Source of the DNA: Cynocephalus volans
Taxonomy: Eukaryota > Chordata > Mammalia > Dermoptera > Cynocephalidae
Length of the DNA: 64,000 nucleotides
Direction: 5' to 3'
Assembly: GCF_027409185.1 (NCBI RefSeq)
Contig: NC_084471.1
Coordinates: 9,391,035-9,455,034, forward strand
Of this stretch, positions 11,601 through 23,600 are shown piece by piece. Each line of letters starts with the position of its first letter. Position 1 is the stretch's first letter. Both the position numbers and the translations under genes were made by a program. A model generated the notes under the pieces. It searched no databases, was not told where the DNA came from, and was given only the letters and a program-made list of their open reading frames with translations.

Positions 11601-14600
11601 GTGACAGATGCTGTCAGGGTCCCAGAAGGAGGCTCCCTGTGTGCTGTGTTGAGGAGGCCCTCAGAGAGCTGGCGGAGTCAGTGCTCAGCCTCAAAGGGCG
11701 ATCAAGGCTGGGCGGGGCTAGGACTCAGAGTATAGGGCAAATACATTCATCTGGGTGATTGTAAGTTAAAGGATTTCAGGTTAGAAAAGACTGAGGAAAA
11801 CTTTCTTGTTGCATACTTGCTATGGGACTGTCACTGTCCGAGTTGTTCTACCTACACTTAGCATTTAATTCCCTCAAGCTTTGAGGTGATATTCTTATCT
11901 CCAGATCCCCAGTGATGAGAATGAGACCTAAGAGGGGGACAAGAGAATTTAGGGTTGAGAATGGGATGAAATGCCAGGAGAGGGGAGTGGATGCAGGATG
12001 TTTGAGCAGCTGTGGCTGCTTGGGTCTAGGGGTCATTTGGGCCAGATCACCAGGTGCCAGGCCTTCTACCACAGGGCAGCCAGAGAATGTCCTGCCTTTT
12101 GTTTATTGAGGGGTGGAAAGACAGTAGAAACTGCCTCAGCTACTGGGTTGGTGGCCTGGGCGGAGGCAGGATGTCTTCCTTCCAGCACTCCTGCCACACA
12201 GCCACCTGCCAGCCCCATTTCTGCCCCCACCCTCTGGCAGAGCCTCCTTTCCTCTGACCATTTCTCCTGGGGGCTGTAGGTGTCCCAGGAGAGCTCAGTA
12301 TCCTCCTGCCAAATCTAGTCTGGGGCCATGGCTTGGAGAGGGCCACTTCCATCTGCCCAGTCACCACCAGAAACCCTGGAGGCATTTTTTGGTGCCTCCC
12401 CCTGCCTCCTGCACCTCCAGGGAGCCCCTGGCTTCTGCAGGGTCCTCTCCTCCCTCTCCTCTGTTGCCTGCACTGCTGCCTCGCACTCCCAGGTGGACAC
12501 TCAGCCTCCAGCCTCCCTCAGCCCAGCAGTCTGCTCTCCTCGGGCTCAGGCATGTTTCTAACGTATCCCTCAGCCACCTCCTGAGCCTGTTGCTGTCAGG
12601 CTCACGTTCACAGTTCCTGGCCCGGTGTTCAAGGCTCCTGCCTGATTTGACCCCTCACTTCCCTTCCAGCCACAGCCTGTGCCTCGTCTCTTCTGGGGTC
12701 TGCTGACTGCTTGCCCCCATGCGCACAGCATGCTGCTTGGTGCTCAGCTCTCTCTGCTCATGTTTTTACTGCTGCCTGGAATCTTCTTATGTCAACTGGC
12801 CAATTCTCATCCATACTGAGCTCAGATGTCACCTCCTAGAGGGAGCCTTCTCAGACCTGCCCCCCCCCCCCCACAGGTCCCACTCCCTCTGCAGGGTTTA
12901 CAGTCTTGGGTGTATAATAAGGAAAACTCTGTACTGAAAAGGTCTGTGTCTGTGCCGGTTCCCCTCTAGCCTGGATGCCAGATGAAGGTGGGACTGGGCC
13001 TGGCACAGAAGCAGCACCTGGTAGGTGTCTGTGAAACTAACTTGAATTCCCTCTGTGCCCAGATTTCACTAGGGGAGGGACTCATCACAGCTGGGGCCCA
13101 GCTGGTGGAGCTGGACCTAAGTGACAATGCGTTTGGGCCTGATGGTGTGCAAGGCTTCGAGGTCCTGCTCAAGAGCTCAGCCTGCTTCACCCTGCATGAG
13201 CTCAAGCTCAACAACTGTGGCATGGGCATCGGTGGTGGCAAGGTGAGTATGGCGCGCCCCCCCACCCCAGTAGTCCCTGCTGCATCCACGTCTGTCTGGA
13301 GTCTGTGCTCCTGCCCTCACTCATTGCCATCTTGGGATCATTGGCCTGTCATTTTTCTCTTCAAAGGAGAAGGGCCTCAAAGGCAGCAGCCTATGGCCAG
13401 TGGGGAGAAGAGTTGGTGAGGGTGGGGTTGCCAAGCAACCATCCCAGTGGTGGCGTTGGCTTGGCAACGCAGTGGCAGTGCTGCTGCATGCCCGCTCTGA
13501 CCTGCTACTCTGCAGAACACAGGGCTTAGGGCATTCCTGCACTCACCGCACCCTCAGACCAGCTGGCAGAGCCAGGGCGAGGCCTGGGGCACATGGAGGA
13601 TGGGAACCGGAAAGACAAATGTGTCCCTGGGGGTGATGTGGACCCAGCTCCCCTTGATTCCTGGACAGGGCCTTTCCTGGGGTGCTGCCCAGAGCCTGCA
13701 CTGGGGGTTGGGGGGCCAGCCCTCACTGTTCTCTTCTAGGTTCTTCCTGGCTCCTCTAGACCCACAGCTGAGAGATGCTGAGTACTAGTCTGCTCCCTGC
13801 CGCCACACACACATTTTGACTGAGGGGAGAAAAGGGCTGGGACACAAGGAACTAATAGCGATTGGGGACATCTTTTTGAAGATGTATTATATGTGTTACC
13901 TTGATTTCCCACCCACACTGAAAGGTGGGTGGAGCTACTACCCCATGTTTCCACATGAGTAAACTTGGGCTTAGAGGTGGAGGTTGAGTGGATCACATAG
14001 CTAGTGAGGGACGGCTGTGGAACTGGAGCCGTCACCCACGAGGTTCCATTCTGAGCAGTAAGAGGAGCCGTGTGAGGCTTGTGCTGCCCAGGCTGAGCAG
14101 CCAGCGTGCTCCCACCTTCAGGGTCCCTGTCGCCCTCTGCCCCTGGGAGGGAGAGCAGGGGCATGCTGTGCCTGTCTCAGCCAGCCTTCCACTTGGTCTA
14201 ATTGGGCAATAAGCTGTCCATGTGTTAAGATATCATGAAAGTGTTCACAGCAGCACAGAAAACAGGTGCAGCCTGACCTGGAGTGAGTGGGATGTGCTGG
14301 GAGAGCTGGAGACACTGTTGTAAAGTGCTCTGGTTTTCCTTCCATCTTGTTACTTCTACCACATGGCAGTGCCAGGAAAATAAGGCTCAGTGGGCGGGAT
14401 GACTCGGGGAAGCAGAGAGTTTGAACCCCAGGCCAGGGACCTCCCTGACAGACCAGCTCACCCTGGAATTTGACTTGTAGCTCTGTTGCCTCCCTCACCC
14501 CTGATTGGATAAGGCCTCCGGGTCCTGGCCTTGCCAACCTCCCCTCCTCGGAGCTGCAGATGCCAAGGTCTGGGTATCTAACCAAGGCCTGCAGGTCCTT

Positions 14601-17600
14601 TGGAATCTGTCTCTCCAGGTAGTAAGAGTGTGCCACACCCCATGGGAATAGGAGGGGCCCAGAGGATTTGGCGGGGAATGTGCATGTGGTCCTGTGCTTG
14701 GGAAGTCTCCACCCAGAATGTGTCTCCAAGTTGGACTCCTGCAGGAGCTAAGGCCTTCACCATGGTGACCCCAGAGGGGAATCAGGGAGAATGGGGGTGA
14801 GCTAACACAGTTGGTTGCCACCTCTGAGAAGATTCCTCAGAGGCTGGTCTGCAGCAGCAGCTCAGTGCCTCTGCACTGAGCCTACACACAACCTACCATT
14901 ACCACCATGGAGTCAGGCAGGTGGGTGGCCCTTACATTCCTCCAGAACAGCTGTGTAGTCTTAAGACAGGAGTCAGGCCAACCTGCCTGCCATTTGCTGC
15001 TCTGCTGAGTGTTTGTTCTGTGACCTTAGCCAAGTCATTTACCTCCCTGAGCCTCAGCTTCCTCGTTTGTAAAGTAAGGCCAGTACCACATGTCTCCCAG
15101 GCTAGTTTTTTTTTTGTTTTTTTTTGTTTTTTTTTTTTTTAAAGATGACCGGTAAGGGGATCTTAACCCTTGACTTGGTGTTGTCAGCACCACACTCAGC
15201 CAGTGAGCGAACCGGCCATCCGTATATGGGATCCGAACCCGGGGCCTTGGTGTTATCAGCACCGCACTCTACCGAGTGAGCCACGGGCCGGCCCACCCCA
15301 GGCTAGTTTTGAGGTTGAAACAAGAACATGTGAAAATACCTTGCTTGCTGAGAGTGCTCAGGACCTAGTAGGTGCTCTGTAAGTGTTATTTCTCTCCTAC
15401 AAGCACTTGTGAATCTTTTATGTTGTGTTTACCATGGGCTCTGATTCCCACCAACCAATCAGTGTTTTGAAATGCATTGCCTGTTGGTGTAACAGGATAT
15501 AGAAGCTACCCCCTGGCACCATACTGAGAACAGGGCAAGCTGGGTTTTAGGTTTTTATCCCCTGCAGGTGGAGCCCACCTGTGCCTGGCTGGCCTGGGCA
15601 CAGTCAGTATCAGACAGGGGCAGCTGGGCCCTGGTCTCACCAGCCAGCTCCCATGGGTGTTGTGGAGCATGGAAGAGAAGCTGGAAGATTTGGGCTCTGC
15701 TCAAGTCTATCACTTGCTTAGTCACCATGGGAAGGTTTCTGTCCCTCTCTGAACCCGAGCTTCTTTAGCTGGAAAATGGTAATCTTGGTGATCGCACCTA
15801 GCAGAGGGCTTGTGACAGTCAAGTGAGCTAAGTGGGAAGTCCCTCCCCTGGACCTGGCTTAAAGATCGTCCACTCAGTGTTGATCTCTCCCTTTTCTCTG
15901 TAGGCCTTGGTCTCCCTTTCTTGAAAGTGAAACTAAACTCCACAGCCTGTGACACACAAAGTAGCAGATGTAAAAGCCCTTTGTAAACTGTAAAGTTGGG
16001 TACACATATGTGTTGTGACCATGGTGCTTTTAGCAGTTCTGTGTCCCCTTGTGGGTGGCATGGGATGTCGAATAGCTGTTCAGAGGAACTGGCTGCCCTG
16101 CTGGGAGAAGGGCCTCTTGCCCACAGCCAGTACCCCTTACCTTTCCCCACAGATCCTGGCAGCGGCTCTGACTGAGTGTCACCGGAAATCCAGTGCCCAA
16201 GGCAAGCCGCTAGCCCTGAAGGTCTTTGTGGCTGGGAGAAACCGTCTAGAGAATGACGGAGCCACTGCCTTGGCAGAAGCTTTTGGGGTGAGTGGTTCTG
16301 TCCATCCTGCCCCACCAGGCACTGGGTGGGCCAGGCCTAGCAGGTCTACAGTCTTGGATATGAATCCCAGTGCTGAGGGCCCTGGGGCAAGTGGCTTCCA
16401 CTCTCTGAGCCTGTTAGCTCACCCTTAGGTGGGCCAGAACTCCCATCGTGCGTGCCTGGAAAGGTGTGTGATTTACCGCCTCAGGTGAGTTGGCAGCAGC
16501 TCCCTGCAAAGCTTCAGGCAGGGCAGGCTGCTCTGATCAGGGCATGCCATCTGCCAGGCTCAGAAGTGCTGGTGCAAGAAGTGTGTGTGCTGACTGTAGC
16601 CTGGCATGCTCCCCAGCGTAGGGGGCACGGGGAAGGAACATATCAGACTGCCCTTGCAATAGGGAGACAGGCAGGAGCAGCCAAGAGGCCCAGGTGACAG
16701 ATGAAGTGCTCTCAGGAGAACTTGTCCCCACTTTCATCCTCTCCCCATCCCCTCTGGACACTGCTGAGTCCCTGATGGTGAGCTGCAGGAGAGGGCCACA
16801 CCTCAGGACTGGGAACTTTGGGGTCTGTCCCCCTCTTCTCTTAATTTAAATGTTTTCTTTGGCAAACATTCTAGCAGCATTAACCATACCCAGGCCAAAG
16901 TAACATCCCCTCCAGTCCTGCCTCTGAGAGTGGCCTCTTTGCTGAAGCTACCTTGAAAGGCTCCTCACCCACCTCAGTGGGGCATGGATATTGTAGATAT
17001 CTACCTGTGTCTCCTTGGACCCCTGGCTGCAGGGGAGCCCTTGCCGCCTCCTCTGGAGTTGGAGGGGGACTCGCTGCTGTCCTTGGAGCACTGGGAACTG
17101 GGGGTATGCTGTGGTCATACTGAACCTTTGTAAGTTGTTCTCTGGTATGGTGAGAATGGGGTCTTAACCCGGGGTCCCCCCAGTCTGGATAGAATTCAGG
17201 GAGTCAATGAACATAGATGGGGGGAATATTGCATCATTGTTATCCCTAAAATAGCTAAAATATTGTATGACCTTAAATTGTGAATGTAGACAATAAAGCT
17301 CAGCAGCATTAAAAATTCCTGTGACTTTCTCACCACTAGAAATTGGGTGTTTTATATCAGATTATACTTGCTTCAGACATGTAGAGATGTCTGCTGCACA
17401 CTTTGTCAAAGTTACAGTGATCACAGACCTGCCCCTAGATCTTGTTATTCAGGGTGTTTATAAAAAATACATATATTACTATAGCATACATTTGGGTTTT
17501 TTTCCCCTAAATGTTTTGATAACTTCCAATTGAATTGATTTCATTTGTAATTCTGTATAATTTATTTTAAAATTTAAAAACATTTTTCTCAGGAGGGGAT

Positions 17601-20600
17601 CCAGAGGCTTCACCAGACTGCCCGAAGGGCCCATGGCACAGAAATTGTTAAGAAGCCCTGGCCTGTAATGCGCCTCAGTTGGTCTTCCTATATTTATGAC
17701 TCTGAGTGCCCAGGGACAGCTAAAGGTGCCTCAGCACAGTTTGGCCAGGCCTATCCTCAATCCCTCGTAGCAGTGGAGACTGGGACGTGGGACTCTCCTC
17801 AAGAGCTCAGGGGCTGATGCGGTGCAGACAAGAATCTAGGCTTTGAACTCCATGATAAAGAATGCCATGATAGAACCGGGTGCTCTGCTGCACAGAGGAA
17901 GAGCACTGAACCCTGGCTGGGGAATCCAGGAAGCCTTTTGGGGGAGTGTCCAAAACGAGAGCTGTAGAATGTTAAGAGCGTATGAGTTACCCTGTCAGGA
18001 AAATGCCAACAAATACGGAGACAGTGTTTCCAGGCAGAAAGAGTGAGATGTCAAAGGCCAGGATGAAAAAGGCCAGGTGCATCAGGGTAGAACCTCCTCA
18101 TCCCCCAAAAAGGACATGGCATGTAGAATGCTGGTTATATTGTGCCGATAGTGTAGGAGGGCCCCAGGAAGGAAAGGTCAGGTGGAACTGCATTATCCAG
18201 AGAAGGACCATGCCTGACTGCCAGAATCCGGGTCCCCACAGTGCAGACACCAGACTAAGAAATCTATGTTCTAGTTCTAGGCCTCCTACTTCACAGCTGT
18301 GTGACCGTGGGCAAGTCACTTAGCCTCTCTGATCCCTAGTCTTCTCTTTCTGGTGGGGATCCTAATCCCACGTAGGTCTCCCTCATGCGGTTGTGGAGAG
18401 GATCAGGTGCAGCCATGCTCAAAAGTGTGCTTTGAGATCCGTGCCCAAAAACCCACAGACAAGCCCCTTGCCCAATGCTGATGGCTGCCCCTCCCCATGC
18501 CTGATGTGTGCTGCTGCTCTCCTGCCTCCTGGATGTCAGTGGCACTCGGGAGCCCATCTCTCCACTCTTTCCCTCCTGCTCACACAGATCATTGGGACTC
18601 TGGAAGAGGTCCACATGCCACAGAATGGGATCAATCACCCTGGCGTCACTGCCCTGGCCCAGGCTTTTGCTATCAACCCCCTGTTGCGGGTCATCAACCT
18701 GAATGACAATACCTTCACTGAAAGGGGTGCTGTAGCCATGGCTGAGGTAAGGCGTGTGGCAGGGCCAGGTCAGGGCCCTGGGAGACAGGGTCTGGCGCTG
18801 CCTTTGCAGTGAACTGGCAGTTCACTGGCAGGTGGCTGCTCTGCCCACCTGGTGTGTGCCGCATGGGTCCAGCTCATTTTTTAAAAAAATAATTAATTAA
18901 TTTCTTTTTTAAAAGATGACTGGTAAGAGGATCTTAACCCTTGACTTGGTGTTGTCAGCACCATGCTCTCTGAAGTAAGCTAACCGGCCATCCCTATATA
19001 GGGATCCAAACCCGTGGCTTTGGTGTTATCAGCACTGCACTCTCCCAAGTGAGCCACGGGCCAGCCCTGGTCCAGCTCATTTGAATGCATCCAGACAGGC
19101 TCACATGTCATAAGGCAGCCTATGCCTTTCTTGGGCAGCTCTGAGTGTTTGTGCTACCTTCATGCTGAGCTGCCCCTGTGCAACCCCCTGCTATTGGCGC
19201 TGGTTCCGTTCTCAGGCTGCATGGGAGAAGGCTGCTCCAGCCCCGTCTGTTTTCCTCGCTGATTGATTCAACAGCTGTTTAGTGCCTCGCTTTGTACCAA
19301 GTGCAGGCACGTAGGGTTGAGTCAAAGACCCTGCCTTCTAGTAGACTGTAATTCAAGGAGGGAAGGAAGCCCCTGATCAGTGATAGTACAGGCATCTGAA
19401 CGCAGTGGCTGCCTGGATGCTGGGGCCTCTGGGTGGGGAGAGCTCCATGGACCCAGAAAATGCTAGGTCTGCTATAGGTGTAGAGATGTGTACAACTGCT
19501 GGGGAGCACATAGTATAGGTTCATCAGACTTAGGGCAGGCTTCCTGGAAGAAGTCCCATTTTGGTTAAGTTGTACAGGTCAGGGAACTTTGTGTGGGCAA
19601 AGAGAGAGTATTTCTGGGCTGGCCAATTAGCTCAGTTGGTTAGGGTGTGGTGCTGTTATCACCAAGATCCAGGGTATGATCCCTGTACCGGCCAGCTGCC
19701 CAAAACAAAAATGAGAAGGGCTGTTTTAGCAGAAGCATCAACAGCATGTGGAAGGCTCAGAGACTCCAGAAGGAGCCTTGCTTGATTGGTCCTGGTGTAA
19801 AATGACCAGGGTTCAAGGTGTGTTTGAGGGATGAAAGAGATGAGAGGGAGGCAAGACCCTGTAGCCTTGCTAACTCCTTGAGAGTTTCTCCAATAAGTAA
19901 TAGGGAGCCATGGAGGGTTTTAAGCAGTGGTGTGATGTAATTAGATTTGTGCTTCAGGAAGAGTTCTGGCTGTAACATGCGGAATATGGTGGAAGGGGGT
20001 TAGCCAGGTGCTTGGAGGCCAGGGAGGTGACAAGAGAGCAGATTAGATACAGACAGCCCAGACCAGGATACAGAAGAGGGCGGTGTGTGGTATTTGACAC
20101 GGGCTTGCAGAGGCCTGCACTCTCACTCTGGACCCTTGCTTCCTCCTTGCAGACCCTGAAGACCTTGCGGCAGGTGGAGGTGATCAATTTTGGAGACTGC
20201 CTGGTGCGCTCCAAGGGTGCCATTGCCATTGCAGATGCTGTCTGCGGGGGCCTGCCCAAGCTGAAGGTGCCAGCCTGGCCACCTGCCATCTTCCCTCTGG
20301 GCTCCAGGCTTCCCCACACTCAGGGTTACTGCCCGTGCTTGGTGGCGTTGGGGGGCAGAGGGTTGTGGTCTGAAGGCAGGTGGACCTGGGTCCATATCCC
20401 AGCTGCTCCACTTCTTGCCCCTGTGATTTTGTGTAAGTCTTCTGATCTCTCAGAGCTTCATTTATAAAATGGGAGGAAAGGAGTGATGTACATTGAAGTA
20501 AACATACTTAGTACTGGGCACATCGGTGGGTACGTGGTATGGTTTCTATTGTTGATGTTATTCTTCCCACCCCCTTTGCCCAATCTGGAGGACAGAGTCT

Positions 20601-23600
20601 GCCTTACCCTCACGTGGGGAAACAGGCTTGAGAGTAGGACCTGGTCTCCTGCCCCAAGTTTCCACCTGCCTCCACTCCTTCCTCTTGTTTTTAGGAGCTG
20701 AACTTGTCATTCTGTGAAATCAAGAGAGATGCTGCCCTGGCTGTTGCTGAGGCCATGGCAGACAAGACTGAGCTGGAGAAGCTGGACCTCAATGGTAGGG
20801 TGGGATAGCCTCGGCCCAGACCTGCTGGACTGGACCTGGTGCCCCTCCTGACCTCCCTTCCCTCCCCCATGAGCAGGCAACGCCCTGGGAGAAGAAGGCT
20901 GTGAGCAGCTTCAGGAGGTGCTGGATGGCTTCAACATGGCCAAGGTGCTGGCGTCCCTCAGGTAGGGAACTCCAGGTGTGTGGCCCAGGAGGTCAGGGAT
21001 CAAGCCATTCCTTCATTTGTTCCTACTTTATTCATTTAACAAGTGTTGGTTGAGTTCCTATTATGTGCCAGGCTCTGCACTAGACATTAGGGATACGAGG
21101 ACAAGACAATTAAGGTTTCAGGGGTTGGCCAGTTAGCTCAGTTGGTTAGAGCACAGCCTTATAACACCAAAGTCACAGGTTCGGATCCCCGTACTGGCCA
21201 GCCACACACACAAAAAAAAGACATTCAACGTTTCTGACTCATGGGAATAAACCTTTTGTATGAGTGTCGGTGCTGTCAGCACCCGGCTCCCTCTGCCCCT
21301 CGGATTTCTGAGTTGACTTCATTCATATACCAGACACTCAGTTCTGTCTCCTCAGTGTCAGGCCCTGCACTGCTGCTGGGGATGGGGGGCTGAACCTCAG
21401 AGGCCCACAGTCCAGGGGAGATGAACAGTCTTCCTCCCAGGACAGGGACAGCCCACCTCGCCCTCCTCCCACACCCGTAGCTTCCTGTGGTCAGCACGGT
21501 GTGACTGGCCCTGCCCCGGTATCTCAGCCTGGACCTATCCTTGCCAGGCTCTGGGCCCCAGCTGCCATCGTCTTCTCCCTTCACTCTGTCTCCCCGTGGG
21601 ACCAGGGGCTTCTTTGAGACAGGGACAAGACCTGATTCTTCTGTGTCCACAGCATGGGCTTCCCTGGGTGTTGGAAACTGAAGGACGTGCTCTCTGGTGA
21701 TCCACAGGCCCCTGCCCCAGGAGGAGGTGCTCCCTTCCCGCCTAGCTGGGGTCTCTGGTCCAGGCCTCTGAGCCAGCATGGGCCACTGGGTAGGGAGGGT
21801 CTGCTTTAGCCAGCTCTTCTCTGCAGTGATGATGAGGGTGAGGATGACGAGGAAGAGGAGGAGGAGGAAGGAGAAGAGGAAGAGGAGGAGGAGGAGGAAG
21901 AAGAGGAGGAGGAGGAGGAGGAAGAGGACCCGCAGCAGCACAGGCAGGGGGAGGAGCCACCCACGCCTTCGAGGAAGATTCTGGACCCTAACAAGGGGGT
22001 GAGTTCCTTGTGGTTTGCAGGATCGGGGCCCTGGTCTCCTGAATGTGAAATCCTGAGACGTCTTCACAACAGGAGTGTCTTTAAGCACAGTAGCTGCAAA
22101 CGTTTTTGATTGTACCCTCCTGAGTAAAAAAAGAAAACTATCCCAGTGTAGTAGTATTTCTCTGTATTTTTTATTTACCACAGTATAGATATGTTTATTC
22201 CTTTACAAATCATAAAATGATTATAACATACATAATGCTGCAGCATTATGTGTATTATAAGACATACATAAATATTTCTAAAAGAACAGCGTAAAAAATA
22301 AGCATAAATAGAAATTCTATTTTTTTCCCCACCCACCAGTGGATTATCTTGGTGACCCGTGGGGGCAGCCAGCCCCCTCATTCCTGAGATGGTGGCTGGA
22401 GCCATGACCCAGCTTGTGCACTTGGTGTCCCGTGCCTGGCCAGGAGGCTGCCGTGCCCCCAGTTCATTTATTCAGATTCCCTCTCAGATTCCCAAATAAA
22501 GCTCCTGGAGATGTTTGGGTTGGACAAGGACTCCCCATACTCGTGTTGAATCGGGCCGCTTGTCTGGTGTGTGGAAGCAGTTGAACCCATGGCTGGGCAC
22601 TTCCCAGTTCTGAGTTTTCTCTAGGCGCCTCTGTGCTCACTGGCTGTGCTTACCCCAGCTGGACTCTAGTTCTGTGGGGTCTGCTCTAGCCCCCACATGC
22701 CTCGTGTCTAGGGCATTGCATGTCATGGTCAGGATCCACTTGGCCATACCAGGCTTTTGGAGTCCTAGGGTGGTAGCTTGTCCCCCATCCCAAAGGCTCC
22801 TGGACTGGAAGCCAGCTGGTGCCAGCGTCTATGGGGCCCCACCCTTTGGGGAACTGCCACTGAGTGGGAGGAAAATTCTGGACTTTGAGTCTTGACTGGC
22901 TGGAGTTGGGGGTGGTTATTCTGGGTGTGGGAAGGGTCCCAGCAGGGCGAGGAGTATGGGGTTAGGAATTGTGCATACAGAGCCACCTGTGCTGCTGTTC
23001 TCAGGAGCCAGCTCCCGTGCTGTCCTCCCCACCTCCTGCTGACATCTCTACCTTCCTGGCCTTCCCCTCTCCAGAGAAGCTGCTGCGCCTCGGGCCCAAG
23101 AGTTCTGTGCTGATAGCCCAGCAGGTAACGCTAGCACCTCCAAACCTGTGCTTGCTGTAGCCTCTGAGGCTGCCAGAGCAGAGGAACAGGCAGAGCTCAG
23201 GGGCTTGGGAGGGACACTGTCGCTGGGGACAGGGAGCGTGGCCTGCCACTGTTGTTGTTTTTAACTGCAAACACATGGAAATGAGCATGTATCTGTCAAC
23301 CTCCAAGGGTCACAGATGTCCGGTGCCCCACTACAGGAAGGGCAGCCAGCCACATCCTACGAAGGCTGGAGTTAGAGAATTTCCTTAAGACTCTCTCGCA
23401 CATGCACACCCACACCCAGGCTTCTCTGTGCATGTTCTGTAGGCCCAGCTGCTTCTAGAACAACTCCCCAGCCCCTTTGGAGGTCACAGGCTTATTGCAG
23501 GGAGGCTGCCCTTGCTCCAGCCTCGCTGGCTGGCTGGCTGGCTGGTTAGTTGGTTGGTTGGTTGGTTCATTCAGAGATGATTATTGAGCACCTATTTGCT

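Larger units (their letters stand above)
18747..20152 (+). other. RANGAP1 intron with two SINEs
   Basis: It contains a dimeric SINE (18881-19067), a monomer (19616-19710) and otherwise unique sequence. No exon is recognisable. Confidence 0.65.

Noticed and set aside
21121..21219. Functional tRNA-Ile gene
   Set aside because: The A and B boxes are good, but the anticodon region reads CTTATAAC with no proper stem, the acceptor ends do not pair fully, and a CA/A tail follows. It is a SINE monomer, as are the similar copies elsewhere.
21276..22181. Leucine-rich 301-codon frame on the minus strand
   Set aside because: Its leucine run is the complement of the RANGAP1 glutamate codons. The rest runs through intron sequence with no conserved domain.
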